Source: Chitinophagaceae bacterium
GTDB taxonomy: Bacteria > Bacteroidota > Bacteroidia > Chitinophagales > Chitinophagaceae
Assembly (NCBI GenBank): GCA_023251255.1
Contig: JAHEZD010000010.1
Location: 10,492-74,491, forward strand
Direction of reading: 5' to 3'
Length of the DNA stretch: 64,000 nt
In this document: positions 7,526 through 17,854 of the stretch, in pieces
How positions within the stretch are numbered: the first letter of the stretch is position 1
How the letters are laid out: the number at the start of each line of letters is the position of its first letter
Notes under the pieces: model-generated
What the model was told of the DNA's origin: nothing
Databases searched by the model: none
What the model saw: the letters and a program-made list of their open reading frames with translations, nothing else
Made by a program: the position numbers and the translations under genes

Positions 7526-8611
7526 CTATTGCCCGGCAGGTATATCTTTTCCTGCTTCTGGATCAAAGGTTTGAAGTAATTTCAAATAAAGCCTATGAAG
7601 CAGTTCCAAATTCAAATAGCCTTCCTCTTCATCACTGATAAGTCTCAGCACCGATTCGTTTACTTCATGCAACACATTTATTGTTATCTGCATGGGGTCA
7701 ATTAAATCCTCAAAATCTGGTCTTGAATCTGTTATGTCAACAGCATAAATTTTATTATCAAAAGTTACTTCTTTGAAGACTTCGAAACTGGCATGCGTAT
7801 GTGAAGAAGCCCAAATATAGAACGGCCTGAATTTACCCATGTCCAATACATCTTCTATTGCCCTAAGTGTTGTTTTTTTGCCTTCGAGCTTCTGCACTCC
7901 TTTAATCCAACTGTAATCACCCTCTACAAATTCTTTACCATACAAGTCACTTAGCCGTTGATATGAATCATTGACATTTCTTTGTTCGTCATCGCTAATA
8001 GCTTCAAACCCTGTTTCTGATAACCTTGATTGATAACTATCCATCATTCTTTTGGAATGACGAATGGTATGTTCCGTAAATCTTTTACTTAAATCTTCCG
8101 AATCCTCTTCGGCTATTAACATACAAACGAGGGAAAACTCATAAAAGGCCCGCCATAATACCAATGCGGCATCATCATACCCATTCAATAACATGATGCC
8201 TATCTGGTCAACCTTTCTTAAAAGGTGTGCGTACAATGGTATAACAACATGATCGGTTTGATTGGTCTCAAATTGATCCAATTGTTTTAAAACTTTATTC
8301 AGTATAACATGGCAGGCACTGAGATAGGAGAAATAATAGGTGAAAGAGTCTTTATACGTTTGAGCAATCGCTTTTTGTGTGGCGATGATACTTTTGTGAT
8401 AAGTAGCAAATTTTATTTTATACCGTATGTCTGCATGGGTTTTTATGGCACTCTTTTCGAAAGCGTCTGAATATTCATCAAGTTTTTCTTCATATTTTTT
8501 TGTAAACTCCTCCCTTGATAGTTTTGAACTTTTAAATGCTGCAGTTATAGAATTCTGGTATAGTTCGTCCAGGTTATCATAAAGCAACCCTTTTATTTTT
8601 AATCTTGCCAT
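7526..8611 (-). CDS. DUF5677 protein (last gene of the seven-gene operon)
   Basis: 361 residues. The helical segment from about residue 120 (HLLRKVDQIGIMLLNGYDDAALVLWRAFYEFSLVCML) followed by an ASSHTH stretch near residue 270 is typical of DUF5677, a helical family of unknown function common in defence-rich loci and thought by some to be related to HEPN domains. Here ASSHTHAS may be the equivalent of the conserved late His motif. The start codon lies 2 bases after the stop of the 1259-residue SEC-C gene, so the two are translationally coupled. No membrane segments are seen. Operon membership is firm; function is unknown. Confidence 0.72.
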   Translation of the reverse strand: MARLKIKGLLYDNLDELYQNSITAAFKSSKLSREEFTKKYEEKLDEYSDAFEKSAIKTHADIRYKIKFATYHKSIIATQKAIAQTYKDSFTYYFSYLSACHVILNKVLKQLDQFETNQTDHVVIPLYAHLLRKVDQIGIMLLNGYDDAALVLWRAFYEFSLVCMLIAEEDSEDLSKRFTEHTIRHSKRMMDSYQSRLSETGFEAISDDEQRNVNDSYQRLSDLYGKEFVEGDYSWIKGVQKLEGKKTTLRAIEDVLDMGKFRPFYIWASSHTHASFEVFKEVTFDNKIYAVDITDSRPDFEDLIDPMQITINVLHEVNESVLRLISDEEEGYLNLELLHRLYLKLLQTFDPEAGKDIPAGQ

Positions 8612-8613
8612 AA

Positions 8614-11600
8614 TTAATAAGGAAATGAGTTTGTCTTTAAATCATAAAAGGAGAACATGGGCATCTCAACTGGCTTCAAGTGTTTAAGCGGTAAAATGTT
8701 CTTCGAGATTACTAATGACTTAATAGTCGGCTTGTTGGGAAAAGCCAATTTTATCTGAACCTGCTCAATATTTTCTTCCAGCCATCTGTGCCTTTTGATG
8801 TGCTTTTCTATTAATCCTTCTTTTCCGTCCACTCCTAAATAATTATCCATCTCCATTTTATAATCGTAAGTCAGTTTTGCCTGTATTGTGTTCTTGCACT
8901 CGATAGAGTAGACGATGCCGTTTATTTCATCTATCCCTAGAATATCAATATCACCTTTGTCAATGTCACTAACAAAAAAGCCTTTAGGCTTGATTTTTAC
9001 CTCATGATCAAATACTTTTAGCTTAGTATTTTGTTTTAACCATTCCAGTATCTCGTCACGGTATTCATCCCCTTTAATTTTGTTCCTTTCAGCCAATAAT
9101 TGAATAATCTTCTTATTTGCTTTGTCTACTTTCAATGCACCGTTAAAGAAAAGCGACATGATATTTTCAGAAGCTGTCAACAAGTGTCTTGCACTTAATA
9201 AAAAATATTCTTCCCCATCTTTTTGTAAAGAAATAATTGGTCGAAGCAAATAAGACAGGCGCCTGTTGAATCTCCATGGATACACTTCCCATCCTTCAAA
9301 GCCCGGTGGTGGGGTTAAGGGAGCAGGCCGCTGCAGGAACTTCATTATTTTCAAAAATGAATATATTTTCTCCTGCTGAAAGTCTGTTATGTCCAACATC
9401 CATTTTATAAAATCGTTTTCTGATAACAGTCTTACAGAAGTGTTCTCAGAAAGCAGAACGGAAGCAATCGCATGGCAGGCCATATCTAACTCACCTAAAG
9501 TAAGTCCCCATTCATCGAGGAAAGCCTTGTTCAATTTTTCTGCAAAATGTTTTTGTTGGGGGCTCGATACCTTTTCCTTTTTCTTCCTTTTGAAATATTG
9601 ATGAAAGTCTTCGGTATAAGAATGAATTTCTTCTGCATACACCTGATCCCTGAACCGGCCAATCCCCTTTCTTTCCTCTTTACTTATACCGACCCTGCCT
9701 GACGGCAGTGCGACAATTTCAGGGTCTTCGATTTCATATTTGATAGAATCTGAAAGGCTTGCGTAATTAACCAGTTGTATGATATGGGCAAGTAAAATAT
9801 CTATCTCGTCCTGTGAAGCGATTTTTTGCCCTGTCTCTGGTTCTAACGCAGTAAATTCAATGAGTATCCTTGCAGCAAGGCTTGTTTCAACTAGATCGGT
9901 TTCCGATTCAGAAAATTCCTTATTCACGTCATAGTACTTGGAGTAGCAAAGAAGCTTAGCAGGATAGTTGATATGCCTGAATGCCCTTGCCTGAAGCAGC
10001 GATTCATTTTTTCTCATCACAGTAATGAGTAACTGCTCTTTGTCTAATTCCTTTATTTTATTCGTTATTATTTTATAATGTAATCCAACCAGTTTATTTA
10101 AGAAAGCTATTTTTTCAATAACCTTTTTTAGTGGCTTGTCCAGTGGTGGGTCTAATGCAAGCCAGTCAAGCTGGTTCTCCAATATATAGGAGAGGTCTGC
10201 ATCCGGGATATACCTTTTGGGCGGAATATCGGTCTCGACAACCTTGATATCATTATCACCATTAAAAAGCAGCAGCATTTTTCTAGGGCTTATCGGGATA
10301 TACTTTTCCAGCAAAAAATGTTTCTCTGTCTCATCCATTAAAGTCCCACCCATGGCAACAATTATCTTTCCAAACATATCCAATAGGAAATCAATAAGTA
10401 TCCTCTCTCCACGGTTTTCCGGTCCGGAAAAAAACTGGATCATTTCAATCGGGATAGTAAAAGCTATTTGACGTTTTACCGGGTCAACCCTAAATGGTAT
10501 ATCATGATCAATATCATCATATATCTCTAAATCTTCCAAGCTTTCGAGTTTATAAAACTGTTCGTGAAGTTTTACTTCCACCCTGATTGGTGGTAAACCT
10601 AACTGGTTGAGATAGTCTTTTACACCTTCGTGGATTTCGTTCAACCAGTACATGATAGCATTGATATACAAATCGCCTTTTCTGTCATTTTCTGCTGCTT
10701 CGAACCAGATAGGGCAGGAATACTTCAGCAAACAGGAACGTGCGATTCCGAAATACATTTCCTGTGATATGTATACAGGGTAGTATTCTTCTTTACGTAC
10801 GCACTGCATAAACCCAAATGTCTCTCTGGTGCCGTAACCTATGCCAATTTTATCAAGTTTTGATAACCCTTCCCTTCTCACATTGCCCGCAATGCTGAAT
10901 TCCAGCAGAAGGTGTGTGTACCTTTTATCATCGCTGTGAAAAAAGGATTCCACATGTTCTTTATAATAATGAAAGATTGCCAAATGCGATGTCATTGGCG
11001 CCAGTTCAACCGATTGTTCGGCAAGGGTTAAATATTTTACATATTTCCATAAAGTGAGGCTATTGAATTTCCAGTTTCTCGTCAGCACCAATAATTCAAC
11101 CGTGGTTAGACTGATGAAATAGGTTATGCCTTTAGTCTCACCAAACGCCAACATGGAGTAGCTCACCAGCCCGACTTTCGAAACAATACTTACCAGCATT
11201 ATCTCCACTGTTCCGATTGTCTTCTTCAACTTCTTTATAACATCATCAAATCTCTTTTGCAGAATCCCTGAAAAGACAGGCCCTGCCTTCTCTTTCTCTA
11301 ATGGTGTAAGAATATTTTCAGTCAGGATAACCACATAAGTGAATTTGCCCTCATCTACTTTCCAGATACTTTCATTTAAAAGCATATAATTAGTAGAAGA
11401 ACCATCAAGTGAAGGAAACTCAAAAGATACCTTTGACCACCTCATTCGTGCAAATACAGACATGACCTCCGGCTGGGCAGATAATGCAAATTCTTTGACC
11501 AATAAAGCTGTTGCATTGTATTCACCAGCTTTCTTCAATATAAATTGAATAAGGCTCTGAATTATGGCAGTGGGCATAACAAGCAAAAAGACCCCTTCCA

Positions 11601-12393
11601 CAAATATGAAAGGCTGATGAAACAATTGACTGTCATCATCGTCCCCAAATTCAAGTGCTTGGGTTTGCCATTTAAAAACAAACGCATCCAATGTTTTGTA
11701 TGGTATCTGATAGTTGTCGCAGACTGTTTTGATATCTGTGAAGCTGAAAGCAAGAATGTCTTTGTTTTGAACCAGGTAGTTGTTATCAGGTATGTATAAC
11801 GTATCCTGGTTTGCCTGCTCAAACATCCGATGAGAATGCCCGAGCTTTTTTGCTATCTCCCTTTGTATGGTAAGCAGTAATAGGAGTGCATGGTTACATT
11901 CCGTTAAAAAGTTATCGGGGAAGCCTGTATCGTGGATCAAGGCATTGATGTGATATTGCAATATTTCTACCACATCAATAAAAATGCCCGGGTATACTAC
12001 ATTGTTCCCATTGGCATATACGATATTCTCAGTAAAGAAATTGTCCGGTGGGTCTTCTCTATAATCCTTCGGAAATTCTTTTAGCAGGTCCTTTCTAAAT
12101 TGGTCAATATCTAAAAGAGTATTCTTTTCATTCATTGACTTGATCACTTCTGTAACAGCTACTTCCAGCCTTATATTCTTACCATGATTTTGAGGCTGTA
12201 ATTGCAGTAAGGAAAGGATTTTAAGAACTTCCACAGATGGATGATTATTGCAAATCGAGAGTGTTGATTTTGGGATGTTTTTTTTATTTGAAGAAGCAGT
12301 GCCTAATCGCCATGGTGCGTCGGGCTTGTCTATGCAACACCTTTTATACTGCTTTCCGCTGCCGCACGGGCATTTGGCATTTTTGGCAATCAT
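8614..12393 (-). CDS. 1259-residue SEC-C motif protein with a C-terminal nuclease-like domain
   Basis: The N-terminus carries an SEC-C zinc motif, CPCGSGKQYKRCC (C8, C10, C19 and C20), the metal-binding tail found in SecA and in many nucleic-acid-associated proteins, here placed at the front. About 1100 residues of unrecognised, mostly mixed alpha/beta sequence follow. Near residues 1145-1165 the segment KGDIDILGIDEINGIVYSIE, followed by CKNT, gives a D...ExK restriction-like core with downstream KMEMDNYLG. It is the largest gene of the operon, 44 bases after the HEPN gene and 2 bases before DUF5677. The length and layout suggest the effector or scaffold of a multi-protein complex. The domain ends are recognised; the middle is new to me. 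Confidence 0.65.
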   Translation of the reverse strand: MIAKNAKCPCGSGKQYKRCCIDKPDAPWRLGTASSNKKNIPKSTLSICNNHPSVEVLKILSLLQLQPQNHGKNIRLEVAVTEVIKSMNEKNTLLDIDQFRKDLLKEFPKDYREDPPDNFFTENIVYANGNNVVYPGIFIDVVEILQYHINALIHDTGFPDNFLTECNHALLLLLTIQREIAKKLGHSHRMFEQANQDTLYIPDNNYLVQNKDILAFSFTDIKTVCDNYQIPYKTLDAFVFKWQTQALEFGDDDDSQLFHQPFIFVEGVFLLVMPTAIIQSLIQFILKKAGEYNATALLVKEFALSAQPEVMSVFARMRWSKVSFEFPSLDGSSTNYMLLNESIWKVDEGKFTYVVILTENILTPLEKEKAGPVFSGILQKRFDDVIKKLKKTIGTVEIMLVSIVSKVGLVSYSMLAFGETKGITYFISLTTVELLVLTRNWKFNSLTLWKYVKYLTLAEQSVELAPMTSHLAIFHYYKEHVESFFHSDDKRYTHLLLEFSIAGNVRREGLSKLDKIGIGYGTRETFGFMQCVRKEEYYPVYISQEMYFGIARSCLLKYSCPIWFEAAENDRKGDLYINAIMYWLNEIHEGVKDYLNQLGLPPIRVEVKLHEQFYKLESLEDLEIYDDIDHDIPFRVDPVKRQIAFTIPIEMIQFFSGPENRGERILIDFLLDMFGKIIVAMGGTLMDETEKHFLLEKYIPISPRKMLLLFNGDNDIKVVETDIPPKRYIPDADLSYILENQLDWLALDPPLDKPLKKVIEKIAFLNKLVGLHYKIITNKIKELDKEQLLITVMRKNESLLQARAFRHINYPAKLLCYSKYYDVNKEFSESETDLVETSLAARILIEFTALEPETGQKIASQDEIDILLAHIIQLVNYASLSDSIKYEIEDPEIVALPSGRVGISKEERKGIGRFRDQVYAEEIHSYTEDFHQYFKRKKKEKVSSPQQKHFAEKLNKAFLDEWGLTLGELDMACHAIASVLLSENTSVRLLSENDFIKWMLDITDFQQEKIYSFLKIMKFLQRPAPLTPPPGFEGWEVYPWRFNRRLSYLLRPIISLQKDGEEYFLLSARHLLTASENIMSLFFNGALKVDKANKKIIQLLAERNKIKGDEYRDEILEWLKQNTKLKVFDHEVKIKPKGFFVSDIDKGDIDILGIDEINGIVYSIECKNTIQAKLTYDYKMEMDNYLGVDGKEGLIEKHIKRHRWLEENIEQVQIKLAFPNKPTIKSLVISKNILPLKHLKPVEMPMFSFYDLKTNSFPY

Positions 12394-12437
12394 ATACGTA
12401 CAATCTCATATTTGCGATAAGTAGCTAAAATTAACAA

Positions 12438-13391
12438 TTAGGTTTTATATAACCATTCATACTGCATAACACTTTCTTTGCGATCCGTATCTACCTGATT
12501 TGAATTCAAATAAATAACCTGGTTCTCCTTTGTTGCCTTTTGCCAACTGTCAAGATGTTTCCTATATGTTTCTAAATCCTTGTCTTTGTGGCTTTTTTCG
12601 ATCATAATCAACAACCCATCCCGGGCATCTGTAGCAGTAAAAGAATTCTTCCCTATTTTAACATCGGTAATGAGCAACCTAAATGCTTCGAGGTATTTAT
12701 GTTCTACAAGTGCATTGGAAAAGTTATGGTAGACAGGCATAAGCACAACTAGGTATTTCCATTTATTGTCAATTCTTATTGCTGACACAACCTCACGGCC
12801 TGCTACCAAATAGCGATTGCTTTTGTACGTCAATACCCAAAGACCCTTTGAAAATAATTTGAGAAGAGCAGCCATTCTTTTCCGTTCGTTAAAAAAGGAA
12901 ATAAGTAAATTTTCCGGTATAAAAAGCAGATTGATAATATTCACTATCTCTTGTATGGCAGAATGGATGTTGCCTCCGCTGAATCCATAATCTTTAGGGT
13001 GGGCCAATAGGTTACGGATATTACGGGCCCAGTTTAGCTGGAAATGCATTTGCTTGCCCCGCTCTTTTTTAGTAACATCCTTAATAAGTTTTGATAAAGT
13101 TTTTTCTTTTAAAATCCCTTTGTCAGTCAGTTCTTTCAAAGGAATGTTCAATGCTATGCAGCGCTTCTTTATAGCCATTTCAAAAATACCAGTCAAGCGG
13201 ATCATTGCTTCATCGTACATTGGATAGAAGTAGTAAGCATGTGCCATTATGTATTCGGCAACTTTATAGCTCTTGACAATATCTTCCGGGACGTTTGAAT
13301 GAAAACGGCCTTTTACAACAAAAGTTTCTACATAAGATTCATAGGTCTGGCACCAAATTGACCAAGTGCGATCGGGTTCATGGTATTCCAT
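12438..13391 (-). CDS. HEPN-type protein with RNLLAH motif
   Basis: 317 residues. The motif RNLLAH at residues 126-131, inside the helix NWARNIRNLLAHP, is the R-x4-H active-site signature of HEPN ribonucleases, with the usual polar residue directly after the Arg. It is preceded by helical segments (AMIRLTGIFEMAIKKRCIA) that fit the HEPN bundle. The C-terminal 150 residues are not recognised. Its ATG overlaps the stop of the upstream gene (TGATG), showing translational coupling. HEPN proteins in defence loci often cut RNA, for example tRNA or mRNA, upon infection. RNase activity is inferred from the motif alone. Confidence 0.6.
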   Translation of the reverse strand: MEYHEPDRTWSIWCQTYESYVETFVVKGRFHSNVPEDIVKSYKVAEYIMAHAYYFYPMYDEAMIRLTGIFEMAIKKRCIALNIPLKELTDKGILKEKTLSKLIKDVTKKERGKQMHFQLNWARNIRNLLAHPKDYGFSGGNIHSAIQEIVNIINLLFIPENLLISFFNERKRMAALLKLFSKGLWVLTYKSNRYLVAGREVVSAIRIDNKWKYLVVLMPVYHNFSNALVEHKYLEAFRLLITDVKIGKNSFTATDARDGLLIMIEKSHKDKDLETYRKHLDSWQKATKENQVIYLNSNQVDTDRKESVMQYEWLYKT

Positions 13392-14182
13392 CAGTGTATT
13401 AGGTTTAATATAAAAGGTCTATCATAAGAGAGAGATTCATCCCTACTTGATAGATGCCTTATACGTGCATAAGCCATCACGGTTTTAAACCATAAGCTTT
13501 TAAAAAGCTGCTCTGTCATCAATGCACAGCATAACTTTTTAAAATCAATATCCTGGCGGATAGTATACCAGTTGCCTGCTATAAAGAGGGCAACGCCCGT
13601 AAAACCTTTACTGACAATAAATGCAGAACAGTTTTGTTGATGTTTCACTGGTAACCATCTTAGTTTCTGGGCAATTTTATCTTCAAGCCCTTTCTCTTTA
13701 ATCACCTTGGTAAAATGCGATGTAAGGTTTGCATTAATTTTAACCTTGTTCTTTTTTGTAAAAGCCAATCCTTCCCATTCTGCATACAATAACTTCCCAA
13801 ATTCAGTTTCCTCAAGGTTATCATAAGGCAAATAATATGTGCCATAGTGATAACGGTTCTTTTTCCTGCCAAATCTTTTGAACCTGACCGGGCGTAGCAT
13901 CTTCTCAAAAAAAAGATTAGGCAGATAGCCCGCAATTTCATCCAGTTCCTTTTTACTGATACGTGCAATCTCAATTTTGGGTTTATTGCTGGCATCGCTC
14001 GTGTTACGTGTCAAATGGAGATTGACATCTGGTGAATTATCATTGAAAGCAATAGATATATGCACGTCAGCCTGCATGCCTTCATAAGTGAATGAAACCA
14101 TGTGCCCAGGAAACCTTGCCCAGAAATGATCCTTTAGGCTAAAGGTGTTGATGGTATACTCTGATTTCAGGGAAGAGTTCAT
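13391..14182 (-). CDS. Unknown operon protein
   Basis: 263 residues, no family recognised. The sequence is basic in the middle (RFKRFGRKKNRYHYG) and otherwise of mixed alpha/beta type, without signal peptide or membrane segments. It overlaps the DUF6035 gene upstream by 44 bases and the HEPN gene downstream by one base, which makes it a firm member of the operon. The overlap makes strict co-expression likely, and a structural, RNA/DNA-binding or antidote role for the adjacent HEPN protein is possible. The last idea rests only on gene order. Confidence 0.6.
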   Translation of the reverse strand: MNSSLKSEYTINTFSLKDHFWARFPGHMVSFTYEGMQADVHISIAFNDNSPDVNLHLTRNTSDASNKPKIEIARISKKELDEIAGYLPNLFFEKMLRPVRFKRFGRKKNRYHYGTYYLPYDNLEETEFGKLLYAEWEGLAFTKKNKVKINANLTSHFTKVIKEKGLEDKIAQKLRWLPVKHQQNCSAFIVSKGFTGVALFIAGNWYTIRQDIDFKKLCCALMTEQLFKSLWFKTVMAYARIRHLSSRDESLSYDRPFILNLIH

Positions 14183-15875
14183 ATAGTAATGGAATATATT
14201 TCCTGTTTTGAACTGGTTTGTCGTAATTGAACTGGATCACTTTCTTATTGAATTTTTCGTTTGAGCTATGCTTGCTAAACCTGCCATAGGCATCCAATGC
14301 ATCCATATAAAAATCACCATATTCTTTTCGTGCATCTAAAAAATTATGTGACACCTGTAAAAGGTTCTGAAAGGCAAAACCTATAGGAAAACCGTACTGG
14401 AGTGAAGCAATTGACGATATAACCCTTTCCAATTTGATCGTATCAAAAGCCCACTCCTTGCTCTGGAGATTGGATATGGCCTTGCAGAATGCCCAACGCC
14501 TTATTGCTTCCCTTTCATATTCCGACCCATTCGCAGAATTCTTTTGATATAAACTATCGATAAGTTCTTGGTCCCTGCCAGTGATTACATAACCTTTACG
14601 GAACAGGCAAGCGAGGTAATAATGAAAGTCATCCCGGTTGTCAAGGTTAAGGACCTCTCTTAAAATTGGGTTGTTCTTATACTCAAGAAGGTTGAAATTA
14701 ATTTCGATTCGATCTTCAGCGCATAGAAATTTCAAGAAGCCAGGCTTCGACCTTTCTGTAAAGAACTTGGTAATAAACGGAATATTCTTTCCCGTAAAAT
14801 CAAGCTTCTTGTTGACCTCGATCACAATATCTTCCTGCATGCCAACAAAAGGGTCATCGAGTTCATCAGGCACTGACCCATCAAAAGCATATTGCTCCCT
14901 TACATACCGCACTGCCCAGTCCGCAATTTGTACCTTTTCCTTTTCGGCAATGGCTTTTTGTAATTCTTTTCTTTTACTATTTCCATCCATGAAATAGCAG
15001 TCCATCGATTGCTCATTGAATGTAATATCAGCAAGATTTACAAACCTGTACTGCCATTGACTATCAATAGCATCACCATTTAAAAAATGCTCCTGGTAAT
15101 AACATTTGAAAAACAACCGATTATTTGCTTCCGATTTTTCAATAGCACCCTTATCAAATACAAAAACATTGAAGTTGTTGTTATAGTACACATCTTTTTG
15201 TGTGAATTTTTGTAAATCGGCATTGACTGAAAAACCTGGGAATACCCACAACAGGAATATATTTTGTTGCTTGTAGAACAGGGTTCTTGCAACAATCACT
15301 GACAGAAATGTAGTGCTCAACTGTAATTCAAAAGCAATTTTTCGATTTGTAAACTCAGCTAATACATCCGGTCTTCTCCACTTATGGGAGATTGCTTCGT
15401 CCCTATAAATTTTGTCAATGACAACTTTCTGTATATTTTTTTCCTGTTCAGCATATTGCCCAATCAGCCCTTTTAGTTTGATATGCAAGTCGCTTTCTTT
15501 TTGGGCATTGAATTTAATCCGCCTGACTTCTTCCTCAGTAAAACGGCTAGGGGTTTTGATGACGCAGTCCTTGCTGTTATATGGATGGGTAAAATAAAAA
15601 TGACTATGCAAGTCGTGTGACTTCCTTCCACGAATGGCTACTGCTTGCTTACAAAAAATACAGACATATTGAACCCTGCCCAGCTGGATATGCTTTTCTA
15701 TTTCTGTACGCAATTGGAATATATCCGCTTCTCCCTGAGCAGTCGTATCATGGAACAAGTCATCAGCTTCTATCAGTTCACCCGTTGCTAAGTTGAGAAT
15801 GGTTTGTATGGTTCTTTTATGTTCCGTAAGGGTTAGGTTAGATATGTAAGTAAATATAAAAAACATAGAGTTCAT
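14139..15875 (-). CDS. DUF6035 protein, CoiA-like nuclease
   Basis: 578 residues. The N-terminal part has a zinc-binding pattern (C72, C75 in CIFCKQ, then HFYFTHPYNSKDC with H92, H97 and C104). A competence-CoiA-like nuclease core follows: RRPD at 167-170 and FELQLS with E183 and Q185, giving the D...ExQ arrangement. This fits DUF6035, a family of CoiA-like predicted nucleases. The C-terminal 390 residues are unrecognised. Its ATG overlaps the stop of the upstream nuclease gene (ATGA), and its end overlaps the next gene by 44 bases. The predicted role is DNA binding and cleavage within a complex made by the operon. Confidence 0.68.
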   Translation of the reverse strand: MNSMFFIFTYISNLTLTEHKRTIQTILNLATGELIEADDLFHDTTAQGEADIFQLRTEIEKHIQLGRVQYVCIFCKQAVAIRGRKSHDLHSHFYFTHPYNSKDCVIKTPSRFTEEEVRRIKFNAQKESDLHIKLKGLIGQYAEQEKNIQKVVIDKIYRDEAISHKWRRPDVLAEFTNRKIAFELQLSTTFLSVIVARTLFYKQQNIFLLWVFPGFSVNADLQKFTQKDVYYNNNFNVFVFDKGAIEKSEANNRLFFKCYYQEHFLNGDAIDSQWQYRFVNLADITFNEQSMDCYFMDGNSKRKELQKAIAEKEKVQIADWAVRYVREQYAFDGSVPDELDDPFVGMQEDIVIEVNKKLDFTGKNIPFITKFFTERSKPGFLKFLCAEDRIEINFNLLEYKNNPILREVLNLDNRDDFHYYLACLFRKGYVITGRDQELIDSLYQKNSANGSEYEREAIRRWAFCKAISNLQSKEWAFDTIKLERVISSIASLQYGFPIGFAFQNLLQVSHNFLDARKEYGDFYMDALDAYGRFSKHSSNEKFNKKVIQFNYDKPVQNRKYIPLLYELFPEIRVYHQHL

Positions 15876-17845
15876 TCTTCAACCAGAATATGGGCCGGAT
15901 CAATAGGATATATATTGCTAAAAGATAAAATAGGCAGCCCTTCCATCTTAATTGATGACCACCTGGTTTCAAATTGGCCGGAAAATAATTTTACAACCGG
16001 CTGGTTATGCAGGTAATCTTCAAAATTGTCGCAGAACTCAGTCTCAGTTTTATATAGCAGTATTTCGCCTACCTCTTTTATTTCATGCTCTCCCATTTCC
16101 CTTTTAACCACCCTGTTGGATTGAAAATAAACGGTAAAAAAATTGGCGTCGATGATAGGTATCCCATTGATGGTGGCACCTGTAAAAACAGGAATATTCA
16201 GGATAATAACCTTGATGACTTTTTTTAAGCCAATTGAATCGATAGACTGAAAAAATTGCTGATTGTCTGTAAGGAATTTAGTTTTACGGTTCAGCTGTTT
16301 CTCCGCTTCTACAATACTTTTCGCAAAAATGGATGGGTAATCCCGGGAATACATTGGGTACTTAATACATTTCACCTCAGCTATTATAAAGGTTTTTTCC
16401 GTTTCCAAGATCAAATCGATCTCTTCAGAAAAATCTCGTGCAGTAAAATTATTCTGTTGAATAAGATTAAATTTATTGTTGCCATTATCAGGAGCAGACA
16501 ACAATTTATCCCTAACAAACCTTTCCAAAGCTTTCCCTCTCTTTTCAATGCTTAGTCCTGCCATAGTCAACCAATGGTCAATCAGGTATAAATAATTTGC
16601 ATTTGTAATGGTGAAATATGGAAAATAACAGCACTCTTTATCGTGGATAATAGGGGAGGCATATAAATTTTCTTTTCCTGACCCTTTAAATGTTAGTAGT
16701 TGAATAAATGTGTCCACTTCGACACCTGTACACGTGCTAACATTCAATAAATAATCTTTTAAGTCTGCCTTGGCTATTTTGGGTAGATAATGCTTTGTGA
16801 AGCCTGTAGTCGATTCGTATCCAGCATCAGGTAATGGATTAAGATAAATCTCTTCAATGAGATTCTTTAGTTCACTATGCAGAATGAGTATTTTTGTGAT
16901 TGTCAAACCATTTAAACGCTGTAAAACCTCATTTGTATAAAACGGATAATAGTCATGAATCGTGGCAAGATAATCTATATAAATATGATAGTCATAAGGG
17001 TTTCGATCCCTTAAATTATAAGTAATAAAGCCATTGACCAGCAAAGCTTTGTTCAATATCTTGCTGTTATTGTTTTGAGGGATGTTCTTCTGAAAAGCCC
17101 CGTTCTCCCCCAAGAATTTATAATAAGCTAAACGGTTGAACCGCTGGTTTTCAATAACTGTTGTAGAGGTGGACTGGATAATAGCAAATTCATCAACTCC
17201 TGTATCAAAATGAATTTCTTTATCCTCATCTATCCTGATATCTCCTGCAAAAGAAAGGCAATCACCGTAAAAAGATTTGACCAAGTGGTATTTGTTGACA
17301 CATCTAAAGACATCAAATAATATGTCAAACGTATCTAATTTGTTATCGGTACTAACTGCTGTAAATTCTAGATTGCTCGAATAAATAAAATTGCAAAGCA
17401 GGTTCCCGTATTCTATTAGTTCTTCTGATTGATGAGTAAGATTATTGATCGTATCCTGATGGTCCTTTATTATTTCTGAAGCGTTATGAATATCCCCTGC
17501 TGAAAAAACATCTTTTTGAATGATAAGTTTTTCTTTCTTTTTTCTTATTCCCTGCTGTTGTTGATTCAACAATGCGAGGAATAATGATATAATATCTTCT
17601 TTCTTAAGATGTATTTGAAGAAGTAATACAGAAAGCTGCTTGACAAGGAGAATATGAAAACGTTGATGGAAAATATTGCCTGATTTGATAAGGTTTACAA
17701 TGTTTGTTGCTTCGTTGTTTCCCTGAGCAACTTCTAATAATTGCCTATTCTTTTCTGCATCGAAGCCGAATGAAAAGGGGTTGTAGCCCTTTTCATATCT
17801 TAACTTATTCAAGTATTCATTATTTCCATTAGGGACTTCTATCAT
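15872..17845 (-). CDS. Predicted PD-(D/E)XK nuclease protein (second operon gene)
   Basis: 657 residues. The C-terminal third holds a nuclease-like core: a helix GKALERFVRDKL near 433-445, EEIDLILETEKTFIIAEVKC near 473-490, in the order helix-E, D, ExK expected for this fold. The first 400 residues are helical and unrecognised. It starts 9 bases after the first gene of the operon and ends with an ATGA overlap into the DUF6035 gene. The layout (long helical N-terminus, C-terminal nuclease) parallels that of the first operon gene, so the two could be distant paralogues acting as a pair. Activity is inferred from the motif only. Confidence 0.62.
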   Translation of the reverse strand: MIEVPNGNNEYLNKLRYEKGYNPFSFGFDAEKNRQLLEVAQGNNEATNIVNLIKSGNIFHQRFHILLVKQLSVLLLQIHLKKEDIISLFLALLNQQQQGIRKKKEKLIIQKDVFSAGDIHNASEIIKDHQDTINNLTHQSEELIEYGNLLCNFIYSSNLEFTAVSTDNKLDTFDILFDVFRCVNKYHLVKSFYGDCLSFAGDIRIDEDKEIHFDTGVDEFAIIQSTSTTVIENQRFNRLAYYKFLGENGAFQKNIPQNNNSKILNKALLVNGFITYNLRDRNPYDYHIYIDYLATIHDYYPFYTNEVLQRLNGLTITKILILHSELKNLIEEIYLNPLPDAGYESTTGFTKHYLPKIAKADLKDYLLNVSTCTGVEVDTFIQLLTFKGSGKENLYASPIIHDKECCYFPYFTITNANYLYLIDHWLTMAGLSIEKRGKALERFVRDKLLSAPDNGNNKFNLIQQNNFTARDFSEEIDLILETEKTFIIAEVKCIKYPMYSRDYPSIFAKSIVEAEKQLNRKTKFLTDNQQFFQSIDSIGLKKVIKVIILNIPVFTGATINGIPIIDANFFTVYFQSNRVVKREMGEHEIKEVGEILLYKTETEFCDNFEDYLHNQPVVKLFSGQFETRWSSIKMEGLPILSFSNIYPIDPAHILVEE

Positions 17846-17854
17846 TATACTGTA

